Positions 1-6,891 of a stretch of DNA of 11,419 nucleotides are shown here, piece by piece. A model generated the notes under the pieces. The model was given only the letters and a program-made list of their open reading frames with translations, ran no database searches and was not told the DNA's origin. Position 1 is the first letter of the stretch, and each line of letters begins with the position of its first letter. Position numbers and translations under genes: made by a program. The stretch lies in assembly GCA_003232015.1 (NCBI GenBank), contig QIKU01000029.1, positions 1-11,419 of the forward strand, written 5' to 3'. Source of the DNA: Gammaproteobacteria bacterium (lineage in GTDB: Bacteria > Pseudomonadota > Gammaproteobacteria > UBA6429).

Positions 1-1516
1 CTGCCAGGGCATTGCCAAGGGCATCAATGGCAACTTGTGGATTAGTTGCATTACCGATGTCGTCAGTTTCAATCAGCTCGGCCGTACCCCAGGCCGTATT
101 CGACATATAGCGGTTTGACCAGATATTATTGCGAGTACCATCGTCTTCACTCCACACCACAACAGCATCACCTGTCACATCAATAGCAATCTGCGGATTA
201 AACGCTGAGAAATTACTTGTTTCAATCAGCTCGGCCGTGCCCCAGCGCCCACGTGACCCGCTTGGAATCAGCACATAACGATTTGACCAAATATTCCTGC
301 GAGTAAAAGTACCATCGAGTTCACTCCACACCACAACAGCATTACCTCTCCGATCAATAGCAACCTGTGGACTACCCGCCATTCCGGTGTCATCCGTTTC
401 AATCATCTGGGCCGTGCTCCATAACCTACGTGACGGATCTCGACGATCCAGCACCAAACGATTTGACCAGATACTTGAATTGGTAAAAATAGCGTTGCTA
501 CTGTTTTGCTGCCACACCACAATAGCCCTACCACGCGAATCACCCGCAATCTGTGGATTCACTGCATGGAAATTATTTGTTTCAATCAGCACAGGCGTTC
601 CCCAGCTCGATGACGCCGAATAACGATTTGACCAGATATTAAAGCGGGTGCCATCGTGTTGCTGCCATACGGCCTGGGCATTGCCAGTGGCATCAATGAT
701 AACTTGTGAATTAGATGCATTGCCGGTATCGTCAGTTTCAATCAGCTCGGCCGTACCCCAGCCTGTGCCGACCACATAGCGGTTTGACCAGATACTCTCG
801 CGAGAACCATTCGATTGTTGCCACACCGCAACAGCATCACCGGAAGAATTAACTGAAATTTGTGGGTTAAACGCCCCTCCAGTATCATCCATTTCAATCA
901 GCTCGGGCGTACCCCAACCGTTGCCCACAGTATAACGGTTAGACCAGATATCACTGCGGGAGCCACTGTAATGACTCCACACCGCGATAGCATTGCCCTC
1001 GCGATCAAAAGCAATTTGTGGGCGTGGATTAATAAAACCGATATTGCCGGTTCTAACAGATTCATCCGTACCCCAAACCCCGTCTGCCGTAGTAAACGAC
1101 CAGGTATAGTCGCTCGCAAGAGCATTACCTGCTAAATCAGTTACCCCTGTGGTTAAGGTTGCCGTATGCCGGGTCAACGGTGCCATGTTTTGTGCCGGGG
1201 TAAATGTTACGACATTATTCTGCGCATCAAAGGAAACAACACCATCACGGCTCAAAGGATCCACCAACACAAAACTACCCACACCTGTAATCGTAGGCGC
1301 AAACATATCTTCACTAAAAGTAGCACTCACAGTGGCATTGGTTGCAACACCCACCGTATCAGCGGCTGGTGTAGTGTTGCTGACCGTGGGCGCAGTGATA
1401 TCAGAGGATGCATCACCGCCATCTGCTGGTGTACCACCACCTCCCCCACCGCCACAGGCAAAGAGCAGGGTGGAAAGGAAGGTGATAAAAATTAAATACG
1501 GTGTTCGCTTAAACAT
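1..1516 (-). CDS. Surface lipoprotein with Ig-like domain and tandem ~52-aa repeats (3' end off window)
   Basis: The minus-strand frame starts at ATG 1514-1516 and stays open for 505 codons to the left edge, so the C terminus is missing. A Shine-Dalgarno AGGGAG lies 7 bases upstream. Residues 1-21 form a lipoprotein signal peptide: basic MFKR, a hydrophobic core, then the lipobox LLFAC with Cys21 as the lipidation site and seven glycines after it. The protein is therefore predicted to be membrane anchored. Residues about 43-140 (from APTVSNTTPAADT to TWSFTTAD) resemble an SbsA/Big_5-type bacterial Ig-like domain. After that come at least seven repeats with a core of WGTAELIE, DDTGNA, NPQVAID, GNAVAVW and IWSNRY. 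Their spacing is 51-61 residues. Repeats of this style often form beta-propeller blades, which is an inference here. The ligand is unknown. The repeats are alike at DNA level, pointing to recent internal duplication. I do not recognise a named family for the whole protein. Confidence 0.87.
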   Translation of the reverse strand, partial: MFKRTPYLIFITFLSTLLFACGGGGGGGTPADGGDASSDITAPTVSNTTPAADTVGVATNATVSATFSEDMFAPTITGVGSFVLVDPLSRDGVVSFDAQNNVVTFTPAQNMAPLTRHTATLTTGVTDLAGNALASDYTWSFTTADGVWGTDESVRTGNIGFINPRPQIAFDREGNAIAVWSHYSGSRSDIWSNRYTVGNGWGTPELIEMDDTGGAFNPQISVNSSGDAVAVWQQSNGSRESIWSNRYVVGTGWGTAELIETDDTGNASNSQVIIDATGNAQAVWQQHDGTRFNIWSNRYSASSSWGTPVLIETNNFHAVNPQIAGDSRGRAIVVWQQNSSNAIFTNSSIWSNRLVLDRRDPSRRLWSTAQMIETDDTGMAGSPQVAIDRRGNAVVVWSELDGTFTRRNIWSNRYVLIPSGSRGRWGTAELIETSNFSAFNPQIAIDVTGDAVVVWSEDDGTRNNIWSNRYMSNTAWGTAELIETDDIGNATNPQVAIDALGNALA

Positions 1517-1523
1517 TTTGTTT

Positions 1524-1529
1524 CTCCCT
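1524..1529 (-). promoter_or_regulatory. Shine-Dalgarno of the lipoprotein gene
   Basis: On the minus strand the bases read AGGGAG, 7 bases before ATG 1514-1516. This is a near-ideal ribosome binding site and fixes the start just ahead of the signal peptide. Confidence 0.7.
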
Positions 1530-1609
1530 ATTTCTAGTAATTAATAATTAAAGACACGGGCCTGGTGCAAAAAGACTAAAAAAAATTACATCTGTATTTA
1601 GCTAAGAAA

Positions 1610-1640
1610 CACGCTGCCTTTACCCAGACCGGCTAGCGTG
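1610..1640. other. Imperfect stem-loop, possible weak terminator of the regulator gene
   Basis: CACGCTGCC (1610-1618) pairs with GGCTAGCGTG (1631-1640): nine base pairs with one bulged T and a 12-base loop. Read on the minus strand, the stem is followed by GTTTCTT, a poor T tract. It lies about 205 bases past the regulator stop. It could be a weak terminator or a leader structure of the lipoprotein mRNA; neither is shown. Confidence 0.3.
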
Positions 1641-1845
1641 GCATTTACCTTATAAAAAACAGGGTTACAGCCAGGTAACAGAAAGTTATAAAATTAGATG
1701 TTTTTTATTAAAGCCAGTAAAAACATAGACTTGCTTGTTTATCGGCATGTCTGTGCGGGGGGTGGTATGGGTGAATTAGAGCCGCAATACTCTTAGAGGG
1801 GTGTTTATGTATAAATTAAAGGTGTACTTACAAACAAATTCACTT

Positions 1846-4800
1846 TCAGGATTTTATTAAATCTGTTGTCGCCGTGGACGGTGAACAGCCACTGGTGGAC
1901 GCGAAGATGGTGACGCATTTTTTATAACTTGCCTGAGCCTCGGCCTGTTGGCCTTGCCTCTGATAGCAGCGAATTAATCCCTGATAGGCTTCTTCTATCA
2001 GCGGGTCGATTTCCAGTAAGCGTTGATAGCTCTGGATAGCGGTTTGGCTGTCCTCGCTTTCAATGGCCTGCGCCAGAGCGGCGCAATGGCGAATAAAGCG
2101 CAGGCGCAGGCCTTCACGTTGATGTATTACCCAACCAGCAGGCTCATTGGCAAGAAAGTGGCCACGATAGAGCTGCATAAGTTTGCTTACCAGCTCGGCG
2201 CTTTGCGCGGTGTTTTTTGTTTTAATGCTTTGTTGTGCCGGTTCATACAATCGACTCATGGCCCAGGTGTCAACCCAGACAAATTGCTGGTTCAAACTCA
2301 GTTGATGGTTTTTTAAGACCAATATATCCAGATCGCCCCATACTTTGCGCAAACGGTGCAAGGTGGTTTTAAAACTGGCCTGAGATTGATCGCCCTCGGC
2401 ATCGGGCCACAGGGCATCCATGATCTTTTCTTCATGCACATCGCGGCCACCGAAAGCAAGCAGGACTTTCAAAAGATCAAAGGGACGACTGTCAGTATCA
2501 AGTGGCCGATCATTTAGCAAAACGCTAAAACGACCCAATGTATAAATTTTTAACGGCCAGGGCCAGTTATCAAGATAATGATTGCCTTCAGGCGGAGTCA
2601 GGCAATTACGTCTGATGAATTCATGCAAATGAACAGTGTCAATATCAAGTTCCAAAGCCTTTACGGCGAGCGTATTGAATACGTGATGGCTCCAGATCAA
2701 CGAGCTATAGCCGTTAATGGATTGCATGGTTTTAAACGCAGCCTCAAGGTGCGCTTTCATTGCATTGCTGTCGCCGCTTAAGAGGCAGGCATAAGCCAGG
2801 AAAGAATACCCCGAAAACTCAAAAAGTCCCAACTTCACCTCACCCAGCCGGTGATTAATGTCGTTGATGATACGAACCCCATCATCTCTGTGGCCCATAA
2901 GAATCTGCGTGATACCCAGCATATATTCAATGCCTGAATAGGGAAAACCACAGTCTTGGCTAAATTGTTCCGCCTCAGTAAAATAGGCCAATGCCTCTAT
3001 ATAGTTTCCCCGTTCCAGTTCAGCTCGGCCTTCAGCATAAACAAAGAAACCGTAAAATCCGTCTTCCGGTGATATCCCCATGTGGCGGATTCTGGCCAAT
3101 TCTGTCATGGTGGAATCATGATCGTTAACCATCAAACAGGCATTAACATTATGCAACTCAAACATGCGATCAAAGGTTCTTACTCCTGTTGAATCAGACA
3201 GGGAAAGTGCGCTACGTATTGTTTGTTGCAAAATTTCAACATCAGCCAGAAGAACAGACTGAAGAACCATGTTGTAATATATGCCGAGCTTGACGATGGG
3301 TGTCACAGTGTCCGAATCAAGGATAGAGAGCATTGATGCATTTATCTTTTTTAACTTCTTTATATCACCTTTCATATAATAGACAAAGCCAAGAACGGCA
3401 CCAATCAAACCGGAGATCTGCTTAACAGGGATAATACGATAATAATATTCTGCCTTTTTCAACCACTTTGAATAATCTTCGTGTTCCATCCAGGTATATG
3501 TCATTGCTGCTGTCATATTCACTGCAACGCGCGCTTTTAACTCCAGCCCAGGAATGCCTGTTTCACTGTTAATTCTGTAAAAATGTGTAACCCATGATTT
3601 TATGGGCATAAATGTATCCCAGGTTTGAATGTAACTCTCAATTATATTGCACCAGGATAGATACAACCCTTTTGCGTCTCCGTCTTTTTTGAATAACGAG
3701 TGGGCTTTTTCTAAAAAAGGACGCGCTATAATAGGTTTATATTGTAAAAAACAACAGGCCTGCCAATAATACAACCAGGCATCAGCCAGAAGTATTTCCT
3801 CCGGGCAGGATTCCAGCCACTTTTCGACGGTTAAAAACAGACCTTTTTGAATTAATTGATCCGCATGTTTTTTTATAAGCACCGCCAGACTGTCCCAGTT
3901 TTTAATACTGATAAACAGTTGCGCCGCCGCCTGAAAGTCTCCCTGATTTAATAACAACTCACCCGCTTTGTTTTGCAATGACATAAATTCATGTGAATCA
4001 AATGTCTGTTTTGCCTGTTGAATCAGAAATGCACGGAATAGAGGGTGATATTCAAAACTACCATCGATGTGATTGTGTTGAATCGTTAATAGCTGGTGTG
4101 ATGATAAGTGCTGTAAAATCTTTTTTGTCCGGGGCTCTTCCGTGAGTTTTATTGCAACCGAAAGGGAAATACGTTTTAAAAAAGATGTTTTAAATAGAAC
4201 CAGCCGGGTAGGCTCATCAAGCTCTGTCACAATTTCCTGTACCACGTAGTTAAACAAGGCATTGCGATCATCAAATTTTCGATGGCTTAAAAAATCCGGA
4301 TCAACTTTTAAATGCCGTAGTGTTAATATTAAACCCGCCGCCCAACCCTGGGTAAGCTCATGCAATTGAGCGTATTGCGTTTTACTCAAGGTAACTTCAC
4401 TGCGTAAATCCGCCACCTTATCGCTTTCTTCACGGTCAAAGTGTATGTCCTGCATTGACAGTAAGGCAAACTGCTGGGAGGTTTGAGATGACGCCAGCAC
4501 AGCAGGCGGATCGACTCGACTGAGTATGACCAGCTGTACCCCTTCGGGGATTTCTTTTAGCAGGTATTGCATGACTTCATGCAAACTAACCTGTTCGCCA
4601 GCGTCCTGAAAGTTATCCAGCACCAATACGCTGCCGGGTTCCATTTTTTTAAATAATTCACGGAAGTAATTCAGACTAAAAGCAGGCAGGCCGGCTAAAT
4701 ATTCACTGGTAAAATCAGGTAACATTCCACGTTTTTTTGGATAGGCATTTTTAATGCACAAGGCCATGTGGTGAAAGAACGAGGCAATATCACCATCACC

Positions 4801-5013
4801 GGCATCCACCTGATACCAGATGATATTTTTGTTGCGCTCGGCAAGGTAACTGGCAACCAGGCTGGTCTTGCCTGACCCTGCCGGGGAAGATATCCAGAGT
4901 GCGCGCTTGTCGGCCAGCCCATCAAGCTGTGTAAACAGACGCTCACGCAAACACAAACCCGCAACCTGTGGCGGCTCGAACTTGGGTAAATGGTATTTCG
5001 CGCGTTTGAACAT
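1846..5013 (-). CDS. STAND-type ATPase transcriptional regulator with C-terminal winged helix and BTAD
   Basis: The 1055-residue protein is predicted to be a cytoplasmic, ATP-dependent transcription activator related in plan to MalT and to the SARP/AfsR group. A Walker A motif PAGSGKTS spans residues 44-51 and a Walker B-like SVLVLDN spans 128-134. An NTPase and arm region runs to about residue 340. A long helical middle of TPR-like character covers about 350-810. The C terminus has an OmpR/SARP-type winged helix at about 820-913 (IYTLGRFSVLLNDRPL, PFDLLKVLLAF, KIMDALWPDAEGDQ, FKTTLHRLRKVW). A BTAD all-helical domain follows at about 920-1040 (LYRGHFLANEP, YQRLLEIDPLIEEAYQGL). An in-frame stop two codons upstream means ATG 5011-5013 is the first usable start; its ribosome site is weak. 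MalT itself ends in a LuxR-type HTH, so this is not MalT. The inducer and target genes are unknown. It is transcribed away from the methyltransferase gene and towards the lipoprotein gene. Confidence 0.9.
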   Translation of the reverse strand: MFKRAKYHLPKFEPPQVAGLCLRERLFTQLDGLADKRALWISSPAGSGKTSLVASYLAERNKNIIWYQVDAGDGDIASFFHHMALCIKNAYPKKRGMLPDFTSEYLAGLPAFSLNYFRELFKKMEPGSVLVLDNFQDAGEQVSLHEVMQYLLKEIPEGVQLVILSRVDPPAVLASSQTSQQFALLSMQDIHFDREESDKVADLRSEVTLSKTQYAQLHELTQGWAAGLILTLRHLKVDPDFLSHRKFDDRNALFNYVVQEIVTELDEPTRLVLFKTSFLKRISLSVAIKLTEEPRTKKILQHLSSHQLLTIQHNHIDGSFEYHPLFRAFLIQQAKQTFDSHEFMSLQNKAGELLLNQGDFQAAAQLFISIKNWDSLAVLIKKHADQLIQKGLFLTVEKWLESCPEEILLADAWLYYWQACCFLQYKPIIARPFLEKAHSLFKKDGDAKGLYLSWCNIIESYIQTWDTFMPIKSWVTHFYRINSETGIPGLELKARVAVNMTAAMTYTWMEHEDYSKWLKKAEYYYRIIPVKQISGLIGAVLGFVYYMKGDIKKLKKINASMLSILDSDTVTPIVKLGIYYNMVLQSVLLADVEILQQTIRSALSLSDSTGVRTFDRMFELHNVNACLMVNDHDSTMTELARIRHMGISPEDGFYGFFVYAEGRAELERGNYIEALAYFTEAEQFSQDCGFPYSGIEYMLGITQILMGHRDDGVRIINDINHRLGEVKLGLFEFSGYSFLAYACLLSGDSNAMKAHLEAAFKTMQSINGYSSLIWSHHVFNTLAVKALELDIDTVHLHEFIRRNCLTPPEGNHYLDNWPWPLKIYTLGRFSVLLNDRPLDTDSRPFDLLKVLLAFGGRDVHEEKIMDALWPDAEGDQSQASFKTTLHRLRKVWGDLDILVLKNHQLSLNQQFVWVDTWAMSRLYEPAQQSIKTKNTAQSAELVSKLMQLYRGHFLANEPAGWVIHQREGLRLRFIRHCAALAQAIESEDSQTAIQSYQRLLEIDPLIEEAYQGLIRCYQRQGQQAEAQASYKKCVTIFASTSGCSPSTATTDLIKS

Positions 5014-5021
5014 GTCTTACT

Positions 5022-5050
5022 TAGATAACACAAAAAATTGGCCATGTCAG
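5022..5050 (-). promoter_or_regulatory. Candidate sigma70-type promoter of the BTAD regulator
   Basis: On the minus strand, CTGACA (complement of 5045-5050, five of six against TTGACA) is followed after 17 bases by TATCTA (complement of 5022-5027, three of six against TATAAT). The -10 would end only 8 bases before the ATG, so the mRNA would be leaderless or nearly so. That fits the lack of a clear Shine-Dalgarno, but the -10 is weak. Confidence 0.3.
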
Positions 5051-5073
5051 TATTACTTGTATCCACCTGACAC

Positions 5074-5087
5074 TACAGGCTCCTGTA
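5074..5087. promoter_or_regulatory. Short perfect dyad upstream of the regulator, possible operator
   Basis: TACAGG-CT-CCTGTA has six-base arms around a two-base centre. It lies about 60 bases upstream of the regulator start, just above the candidate -35. A second spaced pair, TGTCAG (5045-5050) and CTGACA (5067-5072), sits next to it. The position suits an activator or autoregulator site. No protein can be assigned. Confidence 0.35.
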
Positions 5088-5235
5088 AGTTTTAGACTGA
5101 AAGCCTCGCCCTTCTTTGGTGCATTTAAGACTAATTATAACTCAGTGAAATACTACAGATTTATTTTGCAAACTACTTACAAAATAAATTCATATCCTTT
5201 CACAATAAGAACCAGGTTAAAATTGTATTTTCATC

Positions 5236-5252
5236 TTCCACGCAAAGTGGAA
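5236..5252. other. Small perfect hairpin TTCCAC/GTGGAA
   Basis: TTCCAC and GTGGAA are perfect six-base arms around the loop GCAAA. On the plus strand they are followed by a short A run, and on the minus strand by no T tract. It is not a convincing terminator for any neighbouring gene; it could be an operator or chance. Confidence 0.35.
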
Positions 5253-5427
5253 AAAATCTTATTGCCATGCCTATACCGGTGCGTGTTATTGCGTTAAAAA
5301 ATATTTTATTAAAAATATGTGAGTAACTTTATGCTTATATTGCCAGCAGAAATACCAGCCACCTGCACGCACGAAAAAAATCAATACCCAGCCAAAAGCG
5401 CAAAACAATGAAAATATTTTTCAGCAA

Positions 5428-5506
5428 GTAGCCCGGATGGAATAAAATGCAATCCGGGAAGCAGCCCTCAACCTTCCCGGATTTCGCTTCGCTGCATCCA
5501 GGCTAC
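5428..5506. repeat. Paired REP-like element (REPIN/BIME-style inverted doublet)
   Basis: The 79 bases form a nested dyad. The outer arms are GTAGCCCGGATG (5428-5439) and CATCCAGGCTAC (5495-5506), with one mismatch. The inner arms AATCCGGGAAG (5451-5461) and CTTCCCGGATT (5473-5483) pair perfectly. The spacers on both sides and the central loop are each 11 bases. Each half can also fold alone, CCCGGAT against ATCCGGG on the left. The GTAGCCNGGATG...ATCCGGG pattern resembles extragenic palindromes that are dispersed in gammaproteobacterial genomes, normally mobilised by RAYT-type transposases elsewhere in the genome. No transposase gene is in the window. It may affect mRNA ends or gyrase binding, but that is not visible here. 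Confidence 0.75.
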
Positions 5507-5673
5507 TTTAGATAACTTTTTCTACACTCTCCATAGGTAGTTATCAATTCAGGAACTGCTAATAATAACTGAATCGTTGTTCCTTTTCCTTTTATTAAAT
5601 CCGCTAAAATATGACCATAGTATTATTCGTTATGCAGAATAAAGGGGGAAAGCTACGTTACTTATTAGTACAG

Positions 5674-5702
5674 TTCAACTAAAATAGGCCTATTATTATA
5701 AA
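5674..5702 (+). promoter_or_regulatory. Candidate promoter of the methyltransferase gene
   Basis: TTCAAC (5674-5679) and TATAAA (5697-5702) are separated by 17 bases. The -10 matches five of six consensus positions and the -35 three of six. The implied 5' leader is about 30 bases and contains the ribosome site at 5724-5730. Confidence 0.35.
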
Positions 5703-5723
5703 CTTAGCCTTTATATGACTTAG

Positions 5724-5730
5724 AAGAGAG
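5724..5730 (+). promoter_or_regulatory. Shine-Dalgarno that selects the GTG start
   Basis: AAGAGAG lies 7 bases before GTG 5738-5740. The frame upstream meets TAG at 5705-5707 with no ATG in between, so this site decides the GTG start. Confidence 0.6.
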
Positions 5731-5737
5731 TATTTCC

Positions 5738-6337
5738 GTGCACACGTACCATGCTTTACGTCAAAAACTCAGGTTTACAGGCGAGTTACCCCAGACCAAA
5801 AACTGGTCAGCCGCGGCTGATTTTTTAGAGCTTATCGCGGACTATTGTCTTGCCGCTAAACCCAATATAATTATGGAATGCAGCAGCGGTCTCAGTACCT
5901 TAATTCTGGCGCGCTGTTGCGAAATAAATCAGTGTGGAAAAGTGATTAGCCTGGAAAATGGAGCCGACTATGCCGCCAGTACGAGGGCAAACCTAAACCA
6001 ATACGGACTAAGTGACTATGCCACCGTTATAGATTCACCACTTCACAATGTGCAAGCAAACGGCACTGATTATCAATGGTATAAAATTGACAACCACACG
6101 ATACCTGAAATTAATTTATTAGTGATCGATGGCCCCAACGGCTACATTCAGAAAAATTCACGCTACCCGGCACTGCCTGTGCTGCATCCCTTGTTTGCTG
6201 AACACTGCACGGTTTTTCTTGATGATGCAGCCAGGGCGGATGAACAGGAAATTGTTACTCAATGGCGGCAACTCTATCAGCCTGTAAGTTTTGAATATGT
6301 AGAAACGGAACGGGGTTGCACAATTTTAAGGTTTTAA
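5738..6337 (+). CDS. Class I SAM-dependent methyltransferase-like protein
   Basis: The 199-residue soluble protein has the outline of a Rossmann-fold methyltransferase. Motif I reads IMECSSGLSTLI (residues 45-56), with Ser-Gly in place of the usual GxG. An acidic residue ending strand 2 is Glu73 in VISLENG. An LLVIDGPNG block (127-135) stands at strand 4, and FLDDAARADE (160-169) follows. The ExxSGxST and DGP pattern is that of small methyltransferases seen near surface-glycan genes, where O-methylation of sugars is one role; the substrate here is not shown. There is no signal peptide or membrane segment. The start is GTG, supported by AAGAGAG 7 bases upstream. The gene is convergent with the sulfotransferase gene, with only 23 bases between stop codons. 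A catalytically inactive SAM-binding protein remains possible. Confidence 0.82.
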   Translation: MHTYHALRQKLRFTGELPQTKNWSAAADFLELIADYCLAAKPNIIMECSSGLSTLILARCCEINQCGKVISLENGADYAASTRANLNQYGLSDYATVIDSPLHNVQANGTDYQWYKIDNHTIPEINLLVIDGPNGYIQKNSRYPALPVLHPLFAEHCTVFLDDAARADEQEIVTQWRQLYQPVSFEYVETERGCTILRF

Positions 6338-6360
6338 GTTTTGCAACCAGGCATTATCAC

Positions 6361-6891
6361 CTACGATGCATTATAAGCAATCTTCCATTCCTGCTGTGCT
6401 TTACTTAGATCACCTTCGGCATTAATGGCTACCCAGAACCTTTTAAAGTCTTCACTTGAATTTTCTAACCTGAAATTCATTTTATGTGTTTTATTTTGAA
6501 GAAAGTGTTTAATATTTTCAGTAACAGTATCAATGTAATCCAGTGCAACATCATTAATATTTAATAGCCTGCCCGAATCTTGCAAAATACCCTGCTGATA
6601 AGCCTGTATAATCCCGTAGTCAGCACGTTTTATAAAGCTAGCTGCTGTTTTATTTTTATCTCGTGTTAAATGAACATAAAAAGCATTATCTGAATACTGT
6701 TTATCGACTCGACCTAAAAACCAGGACAAGCGGTTATCCGCTTCAATATGATTATCGGGGTAAACTAAACGGCTCGTACCAATTTCAGTCCCCCGGCTTT
6801 CGTGCCCTGCCGAGTAATTTGAAATGTGCTGACAGGCTTTGATAAAAGTCGTTGAACCGCACCGCCCGGTATTTAAAATAAAAATATTCAT
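6361..6891 (-). CDS. Small PAPS-type sulfotransferase-like protein
   Basis: The 176-residue protein begins directly with a beta strand and P-loop: FILNTGRCGSTTF (residues 4-16), matching the 5'-phosphosulfate-binding loop of sulfotransferases. The second PAPS site is HLTRDKNKTAASF (74-86). Arg77 and Ser85 are eight residues apart, the same spacing as the 3'-phosphate-binding Arg and Ser of SULT-type enzymes. The likely reaction is transfer of sulfate from PAPS to a hydroxyl, perhaps on a glycan; the acceptor is unknown. It is shorter than most sulfotransferases (about 250-300 residues), but both ends look intact. Its ATG overlaps the TGA of the upstream glycosyltransferase gene (shared bases 6889-6890), so translation is probably coupled, and its own ribosome site is weak. 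It is the last gene of the three-gene run. Another P-loop kinase-like activity cannot be excluded. Confidence 0.82.
   Translation of the reverse strand: MNIFILNTGRCGSTTFIKACQHISNYSAGHESRGTEIGTSRLVYPDNHIEADNRLSWFLGRVDKQYSDNAFYVHLTRDKNKTAASFIKRADYGIIQAYQQGILQDSGRLLNINDVALDYIDTVTENIKHFLQNKTHKMNFRLENSSEDFKRFWVAINAEGDLSKAQQEWKIAYNAS

Larger units (their letters stand above)
1517..1845. other. Intergenic region between regulator and lipoprotein genes
   Basis: These 329 bases separate the stop of the BTAD regulator (TGA at 1846-1848, minus) from the lipoprotein start. The stretch must hold the lipoprotein promoter unless the two genes are cotranscribed. The candidates I could find are weak: minus-strand TTGCAC followed 18 bases later by TATTAA, upstream of the ribosome site. 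A short dyad GTTAC-N6-GTAAC sits at 1664-1679 and could be an operator, but its arms are only five bases. I see no tRNA, no convincing small ORF and no strong terminator with a T tract. Confidence 0.5.
5014..5737. other. Non-coding region between divergent regulator and methyltransferase genes
   Basis: These 724 bases lie between two divergent genes. They hold the candidate regulator promoter and dyads near the left end, a short hairpin at 5236-5252, the REP-like pair at 5428-5506, a dyad at 5623-5642 (TTATTC-N8-GAATAA) and the methyltransferase promoter at the right end. The region is AT-rich with runs of A and T around 5280-5330. I see no tRNA-like fold and no ORF with a credible start and ribosome site. 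The length leaves room for an unrecognised small RNA. Confidence 0.55.

Noticed and set aside
1..1100. Regularly spaced near-identical DNA segments that might suggest a CRISPR array
   Set aside because: The spacing is 153-183 bases and always a multiple of three. The segments translate in one open minus-strand frame as protein repeats, and no short direct repeats with unique spacers are present.
387..1544. Plus-strand open frames at 387-623, 860-1135, 1149-1544 and 1166-1495, and a minus-strand frame at 898-1125
   Set aside because: All lie over the lipoprotein gene in other frames, have no family-like sequence, and conflict with the well-supported minus-strand protein.
1780..1810. TTAGAG...CTCTTAGAG as a terminator for the regulator
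   Set aside because: The pairing arms are only about four to five bases, there is no GC-rich core and no T tract on the minus strand.
2023..2781. Plus-strand open frames at 2023-2316 and 2578-2781
   Set aside because: They are antisense shadows of the BTAD regulator, without a ribosome site or recognisable protein sequence.
1846..5013. Naming the regulator malT
   Set aside because: Only the front half resembles MalT. The C terminus is a winged helix plus BTAD, not a LuxR-type HTH, and no maltose genes are nearby.
4695..5095. Minus-strand frame 4695-5066 and plus-strand frame 4868-5095 at the regulator start
   Set aside because: The first is an alternative frame of the P-loop region, whose correct frame shows the Walker A motif. 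The second is antisense. Neither resembles a protein family.
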